Source of the DNA: Stercorarius parasiticus
Lineage: Eukaryota > Chordata > Aves > Charadriiformes > Stercorariidae
Assembly: GCA_013396915.1 (NCBI GenBank)
Contig: VWZL01002558.1
Coordinates: 993,021 to 1,057,020, forward strand
Length of the DNA: 64,000 bases
Reading direction: 5' to 3'
Positions 51,988 through 64,000 of this stretch are shown here, in pieces; the stretch's first letter is position 1; each line of letters begins with the position of its first letter. A program made the position numbers and the translations under genes. A model generated the notes under the pieces. That model did not search any database. It saw only the letters and a program-made list of their open reading frames with translations, and was not told where the DNA came from.

Positions 51988-52957
51988 AAGAAAAGTAGAA
52001 ATTTTCACTCTAAAAGAGCTAAGCGTTGCCTGGGACTTAACTTTCAGAAGATGCCCACAGAGGTTTTGCAAGATGGAATAACTCAAAAGCAAAGATGTTC
52101 AGCAACGTATTACTACATAATTCACACATTTGCACACTGACAGCAAAAAGAAGAAAATCTTGATTACAAAATTGAGTTGCCTTCAGAACAGATACAGTAT
52201 AGCATTTCTGACGTGTTTGTAATGAGATGATCAGTGTGTTGCTTAAAACAATTGGGTTTTAATCGTGCAGAGTGTGGTTTGGTTGTGTTTGAATTTATAA
52301 AGTTGAAGTTACAGGCAGGACTTACAGACTTTTTTAGGTTTCAAAAATTTTTATAAAGATGCTGTTGAATGAAAAATAGGGCATTTTAATTATGATGTGT
52401 AGTGTTAATGCAGTACAAACTTGCAAATAATTGCACTGCTCCAATCAAAGAGCACAGTTACTGAAAACTTGTGATCCAAATATTTATTCCAGCTTTTGAC
52501 TGTGAAATTACATTTGCTTCCAGTTGATGTTTTTTTATCTCTTGCCAGATTAAATTTATCTTTAGTTGTGAATGAAATATTACTTCAGTGTTTATGTTCC
52601 GCAGTATAGAAAACATTTTAAGAAAAAACAGTATTTGCTTTCCTTTAACAAAAAGAAAAACAATGCAATCCTGTTACTCCAACTACCTTTTGAAGGTAAA
52701 TGACATCTGATAGGATATTGGGACTTCATTCTGGTTGAAAAGTATCCTCAAATCTCATTAACATCAGAAACTGAGGGGGTTTGGCACCCACAAATTATTC
52801 TTCAGAGACTGTAGTATAGAACAAATCTCAGATGGCATTTTTTCCAAAAACCAGAAAAAAATTGGACAAATCCTCAGACCTTTCATCCCATATGAGTTTA
52901 TAACTTGTGGTATAATAACTAGGAGGACTCAATAGGGAGATTTATCAAGCTTAATAA

Positions 52958-57483
<4,526 letters not shown>

Positions 57484-57525
57484 GACTGCACTGTAGCTGA
57501 CATGGAAGATAAAGTTCAGACTGTA
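57484..57525 (+). CDS. CNKSR3: CNKSR3 exon 5 (42-nt short exon)
   Basis: Fourteen codons: D-C-T-V-A-D-M-E-D-K-V-Q-T-V (about residues 170-183). The acceptor is TTTGTTTTTAG and the donor a perfect GTAAGT. The D-C-x-V-A-x-M-E-D-K-V core corresponds to the CRIC segment that differs most between CNKSR3 and CNKSR2, and it supports the CNKSR3 assignment. Both ends are in phase 0, so skipping this exon would delete 14 residues and keep the frame. Confidence 0.95.
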
Positions 57526-59403
57526 GTAAGTACCCGTTTTTGTTGAAACTCAGCTGCCTGCACTCACATTTATTTCGGTGACTTCTACGGTGACTGTACT
57601 GACAACAACTTTCAATCCGAGACATACAAGCATATCATGCAAGTAAACATTGTTATGGGCCATTTCGTGAATATTCTTTACTGTAGAGAAAAATCAATGA
57701 AATTGGAACAGATGAGAGTCCAGTATTCCTTGAAGCTTCATTGCAGAGCTATTTTTTTTTTTTCCAAGAGAATCTAGACCTCAAATTTTCAAGGGAAGGG
57801 TAGTATTGTAGAAAGTTCCTAGGATAAATAAACCAATTATGCCTGCGATGTGTAATTAGTGCCTTAATAAGCATACACTATGCCTTATAAAGCTGCTTCA
57901 TGTAAAAGAACTGCCCTGCCACAGAGCGAAGTTCGGTCTCTGATTGTACTTGAGCTTGAAAGATCGGAGTTTTCAGGGCTGTTTAAAGCAGCCTTGTGAC
58001 CAAACAAGGAGAGTAATGGAATGCTTTTTATATTTTGTAACAGTTAATCATCGCTTCCTGCTTTTGACATGAGCCAGGCTGTGGTCTTTGATAAGGCCTT
58101 CCGCTAGCTCATAGATGCTTAGGAATTTAGTAGCACAATAACTAAAAATAATTTTGTCCATAAATAATGAGACCACGTAAAAGGGAGGTTTTTTGCATCT
58201 TTCTTTTTCCATTTGTGCACACCCACTCTGGAAGTAGGTATTGTTGTTTGGAGTTCCCTTGTTTGAGCAGTTCCTCGCATTCACACTTAAGCATTGTTTT
58301 GATTTATTTTATTGCTGCTCTATAAATCTCATGGAAAACAAAATAAAACAAAAAACGTTGGAACTATTGTTTCCAGGGACCATTGTAATCCAAACGAATG
58401 TCTTCCTACAAGACAGCTCCCCCCACCCTGTAATTACATCTATCCACTTTGACTGAAGGATTTAAACCCCTTGTGAAAGGAGACTTAGAGTGCTGATTTC
58501 CCAGATTGTGTAGAACTAACCACTGTACTATGTACTAATCCTCCCTCCGCTCTCCTTTAAGCTTTTGTAACCTACTTTGAATTTCAGCATTGCTTCAGTT
58601 AATGTCAAGACCCAGAACACACTGTGAGGCATTAGCGAAATTTGTGAGTGTAGGGACAGCACAGATTTGTGACTATGATTTTATTTTTTTTTTCCTTCTG
58701 ATTAATTAGCCATTCTTCTAGTTAGAAGTTTTACAAGACAAAGCCATTCTGCCTCTGACTTTACTGACACACACACACACACACACACACGCACAAAGTC
58801 AGAATTTGCCTTTAGTTATAATGTTGGCTTAAGATCAGTTATGTTTTGGTCAAAAGGAAATATGACCCTTGCCTGCGTAAGCATTCCAGAAGAGGTCAGC
58901 TCAGAGGCACAGTGGAAAGAAGTAATGCCGAAATGCTCTAAGTGCTAGATGTCCTACCTTGTACTGTAAGGGTTTGTGCAGATAAGTCAGTGGCTGGCAT
59001 CTTTTTTTTTTGTTTTATGACATGTGGCCAATTTTGTTCTCATAGCAGAAATAAAGAATAACATGAAAAACTGTCAGTTGGTCCCACAAGGAATCATCAA
59101 AATGTTTCAGTATTTTAATGGGTTATATTTTGGTTAAAGCAAACAAACCCCCAAACCCAATTTTTTTGTTATGTTTTGTGTGTTCATTGTTTTTTAAACA
59201 GAGGATGTGTTGGCATCTGTTGGCGATGATGAAGTGGCACTAATGGTGTAGAGTAGATCTGTACAAACAAATTTTCTATTCTTAACTATGCTTTATTAGT
59301 GGACCAAGTTTTAGAACTAATTTCACTTCCATTTTTGAAAACTGACAGAGGAAGAAGTCAGGAGAGAAATTTTGTAACTGTTTTTTGTCTGTTCTCATTG
59401 TAG
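57526..59403 (+). other. CNKSR3: CNKSR3 intron 5 (1.9 kb)
   Basis: Ordinary AT-rich intron with a dinucleotide microsatellite at 58,767-58,790. It ends in CTGTTCTCATTGTAG. No other feature is recognisable. Confidence 0.85.
58767..58790. repeat. (AC)12 microsatellite
   Basis: Twelve uninterrupted AC units, followed by GCAC. It is the only clean dinucleotide microsatellite of this length in the window and is likely to vary between individuals. Confidence 0.95.
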
Positions 59404-61028
<1,625 letters not shown>

Positions 61029-61088
61029 GGAATGTACATCAAATCAACTTATGATGGATTACATGTAATTACTGGAACTACAGAGAAC
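61029..61088 (+). CDS. CNKSR3: CNKSR3 exon 7 (PDZ domain)
   Basis: Twenty codons, phase 0 at both ends: G-M-Y-I-K-S-T-Y-D-G, L-H-V-I-T-G-T-T-E-N (about residues 224-243). It completes the peptide-binding loop begun in exon 6 and supplies the second strand, which lines the ligand groove of PDZ domains. The donor is a perfect GTAAGT. As recalled, this sequence is identical or nearly so to mammalian CNKSR3, which shows strong constraint. Confidence 0.97.
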
Positions 61089-63723
61089 GTAAGTGAAGTA
61101 AATGTAGATTAACTCAGGCTATATGAGAGTAGCTTTGAGTTAGTTTGACTTTTTTACCGCTTTTCCCTGTTTCATGATATTACTACTTTAAATACTTTGA
61201 TGCATTATTTGTTTATCCACAATTTGTAAATATTTGTGTCTGTATGTTTCACTGTTAGTCTAATTAAACCAGTTTCTGCAAGTACATGAGTGAGTTCAAA
61301 CGCTTGGCATTAAAATAATTGCTTTAATAAGTTACTGTATCTGCTGTTCTGAGCGCTTGTGGTATCTTGCTTAACAGTGTCTTGAACGTATTTGCTCTGT
61401 GCTGGCAAAGGCAATCTGCCCTAATGGGAACATTTAGGTGGTAGTGTGCTAAATTCAGTAATGAGAAATGAAATTGATGAGCTGTCCGGTGACAAAATTA
61501 CCTTGCACTGTAAGAAGACTATGAAAAAGTCAGACTTTGAGTGGTCTGTTAGAAGGAAACGGTTGGCATGACAGGCAAGTGTATTTTTTGCTGCAGATGG
61601 TTGCTTGCTTTCTTCTGACACTGTGAGTTCTCTGTAGCTGAGACTTTTATGGGCAGTCATTGCAGTGGACCGCTGGCCAGCAGCTGAGGCTGGCGGGTGA
61701 TGCTGTGGTGTTGTCAGACATGGCACGCTACAGGAGCAGGGGCTGAAAGAAAAAGGNGGAAAGAGCCAGTGGTTCTAGTTGTACCCCTGCCAAATCCAGG
61801 GGCCAGGGAGGAGTGGGTGGAAATCTGTGCTTGCAGTTCGGAGTGAAAACTGAAAGCTTGTGTAGCTTTTATGCTATTGCCCTGGCATAACTCTGTATGG
61901 GGTCTGAAACATAGACCGAGGCCACTTCATCACCAATCGCAACATCAGATAAATGTGAAAGAATGCAACACTGACTGCTGCCAAACTCCCTGTGCATCTA
62001 GATCTCATTTTGGAGGCCGGGAGTGGGGCTGTATTGCTTCTATAGCTTTGAGTGTTGACCTAAACTTCCACTTTTTTTTTTTTGAGTACTGGCTCTTCAA
62101 CACTGGCTCTTCCTTTGGGGATGCTCTTTCCTTTGGAGCAGCAAAGCTTGAGAAGTGACAGAGCTGCAAACAACTGGTCTTTCTGGTGGCATGGGATCAG
62201 GCTGGGTCTTAGCTCAATTTTCTTGGTAGGTTTGGAATGGTATTTTAGTAGCTATCCCCAGAAGCTGGTGACTTGGAATGCAGTGGAATTGCACGCCAAA
62301 ATTAACAGTACTGTACATTGGAAGGACTGGAGAAGCCCGTGCATTGATACCATTCAGCCAAGAGGATTCCTAAGTTGTACCTCCTATTTGTGACTTCCTG
62401 CGTCACGTTCACCTAGATCTAAACTTTGCTCTTTTCTTCGTTCTCACAATGCGATGCAGTGTCTGCTGTGCTTGCTGGCACTTGTTGTAGGACTCCTCTG
62501 TGCAAGGGTCCCCCACCCTCCTCCAGACAGGCTGTTGATCGCCCAAAGGACAGCTTGAAATGAGCTTTGTTTTTCACAAACTTGACTTCGGCTCAGCATT
62601 TTTTCCTGGTCTTGGTTGACTCATATATATATGCAGCCTTCCACAGAAGCATTTCCTCTCAGAGGAAGTGAGAAGACAATGAAGAAATGGGGTTACTCAT
62701 GATAGCTGAAGCCTCCCACAAATTCCCCCATGTTGTCTTCCCTTGTTGCACAGTTTATTCCTACACGTCCTCCTAATAAAAAAGTTACTTGAGCCTCTGA
62801 AGGTGTGATGACAAGGAGAAGGGAGTCCTTAATCCAAGTGCTTAGTTCTGGAGTCATTAGGAAGAGCTGGCCTGGTGCCAGGTGGTTACTCAGGGGGTGG
62901 GTGGAGTGGGAGGAGAAGTTGCCCTGTGATCAGGGTGCAATATGCCAAGGTAGTATGCTAGTGCACTTTGGGTGTTGTCAAGGCTGGGCAGAGTTGGTGT
63001 GTTAATAGCAGTGAAACCAGTTTCAATAACTGCAGTGATAGCTGGTGTGTGGCACCAGCTGTAGATAAATCTCAATAAATATTGACACATTTAGCTGTTC
63101 CTTGCTAATGGTTTCCTACCTGTCTACACACACTTGATGTGTGCAAGCATACGTTTTATCTGTTAACCTTGAAGATGCAGGCAGGTAATTCCACATTAAA
63201 GCTGGAATTAGATTAGGAAACAAAAAGGGAAAGTGAAATAGATTGATTTTGTGGGTTGGAGGGTTTTTGGTCCTTTGTTCTGTACATTCAAAATCTTAGT
63301 GTATTTTTTTTAAAATCAGTATACACTTATTTAAAAGCTAAGTTTAAAATAGTTGCTGTGTTAGGGGAGAAGTCTTCTTTTTGGTCCTCTCACACTGCTG
63401 TCTGAAACTACAGTACAAACTGGAGGCAAAAGGACAGCAGAGACCATCCCACGACTTAAGTACAATTTGGCTTGTTGCGGATGTAGGCTATGCCTTCTCC
63501 CTTTCCCTCTAGTTCCCCCAGTGTTAAATCGTAAGGTGAACTTGTTTTGCATTTCTCAAGTCGTCATTACATTCTCAACAGATGTAATGTGTGAGCTGTC
63601 TCTGCAAAAACTTTCATCAGTGCTCCTCGTTATAGCTACAGCCTTTGACTTAGCTTGGTGAGGGTTGTCATGGGACGGAAGAAAACCTGCTGAAGCACAT
63701 GCCTCTTGTTTTCCTCTTTATAG
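61089..63723 (+). other. CNKSR3: CNKSR3 intron 7 (2.6 kb)
   Basis: This intron contains a single N at 61757 in a purine-rich stretch (AAAAAGGNGGAAAG) with no duplicated flank. Sequence from about 61,700 to 63,050 is GC-richer than the other introns but holds no recognisable exon or repeat. It ends in TGTTTTCCTCTTTATAG before exon 8. Confidence 0.85.

Positions 63724-64000
<277 letters not shown>

Noticed and set aside
61740..61775. Single N at 61757 suspected of being a bad join
   Set aside because: The flanks show no duplication and the location is deep in intron 7, so nothing indicates more than an ambiguous base in a purine run.

Overview
This is a window of vertebrate, almost certainly avian, nuclear DNA. 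Two things support that: recognisable CR1 non-LTR retrotransposon copies (the dominant interspersed repeat of birds and other sauropsids) and a long, intron-rich gene with strongly conserved exons. It is a draft assembly: there are four isolated single-N positions (12237, 20336, 53620, 61757) and one 317-base N run (12666-12982). At least two of the single Ns are not unread bases but bad joins.

Layout. Positions 1 to about 12,050 are intergenic, with no exon I can recognise. They hold AT-rich unique DNA, two small inverted-repeat clusters (about 3,730-3,830 and 9,928-9,995) and one GC-richer block (about 5,460-6,200) just after a TATA-like box. A CpG-rich promoter region of about 1 kb (about 12,060-13,160) contains the remnant of exon 1 of CNKSR3 (connector enhancer of kinase suppressor of Ras 3, also called CNK3) on the plus strand. 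Intron 1 is 32.8 kb and carries a decayed CR1 in the sense direction (18,850-21,140). Exons 2 to 8 lie at 45,025, 52,970, 54,528, 57,484, 59,404, 61,029 and 63,724, separated by introns of 1.4 to 7.8 kb. A second, older CR1 3' fragment lies in intron 2 (about 51,060-51,695). The gene runs off the right edge within its PDZ domain.

The gene. The eight exons join in one frame and encode, after a lost N-terminus, a SAM domain (exons 1-2), the CRIC domain (exons 3-6) and the first two thirds or so of a PDZ domain (exons 6-8). This order is specific to the CNK scaffold family, and the residue pattern fits CNKSR3 better than CNKSR1 or CNKSR2. In mammals CNKSR3 is a cytoplasmic and membrane-associated scaffold that dampens Ras/ERK signalling and promotes epithelial sodium channel function downstream of aldosterone.

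I found no unknown multi-gene system. The most useful observations are an exon 1 that lost its start codon at a one-N join, a 269-bp false tandem duplication around another one-N join, a run of in-phase exons that could be skipped without breaking the frame, a nested inverted repeat near 9.95 kb, and a strongly strand-asymmetric G/T tract near 51.9 kb. Nearly all other open frames are chance frames in non-coding DNA.
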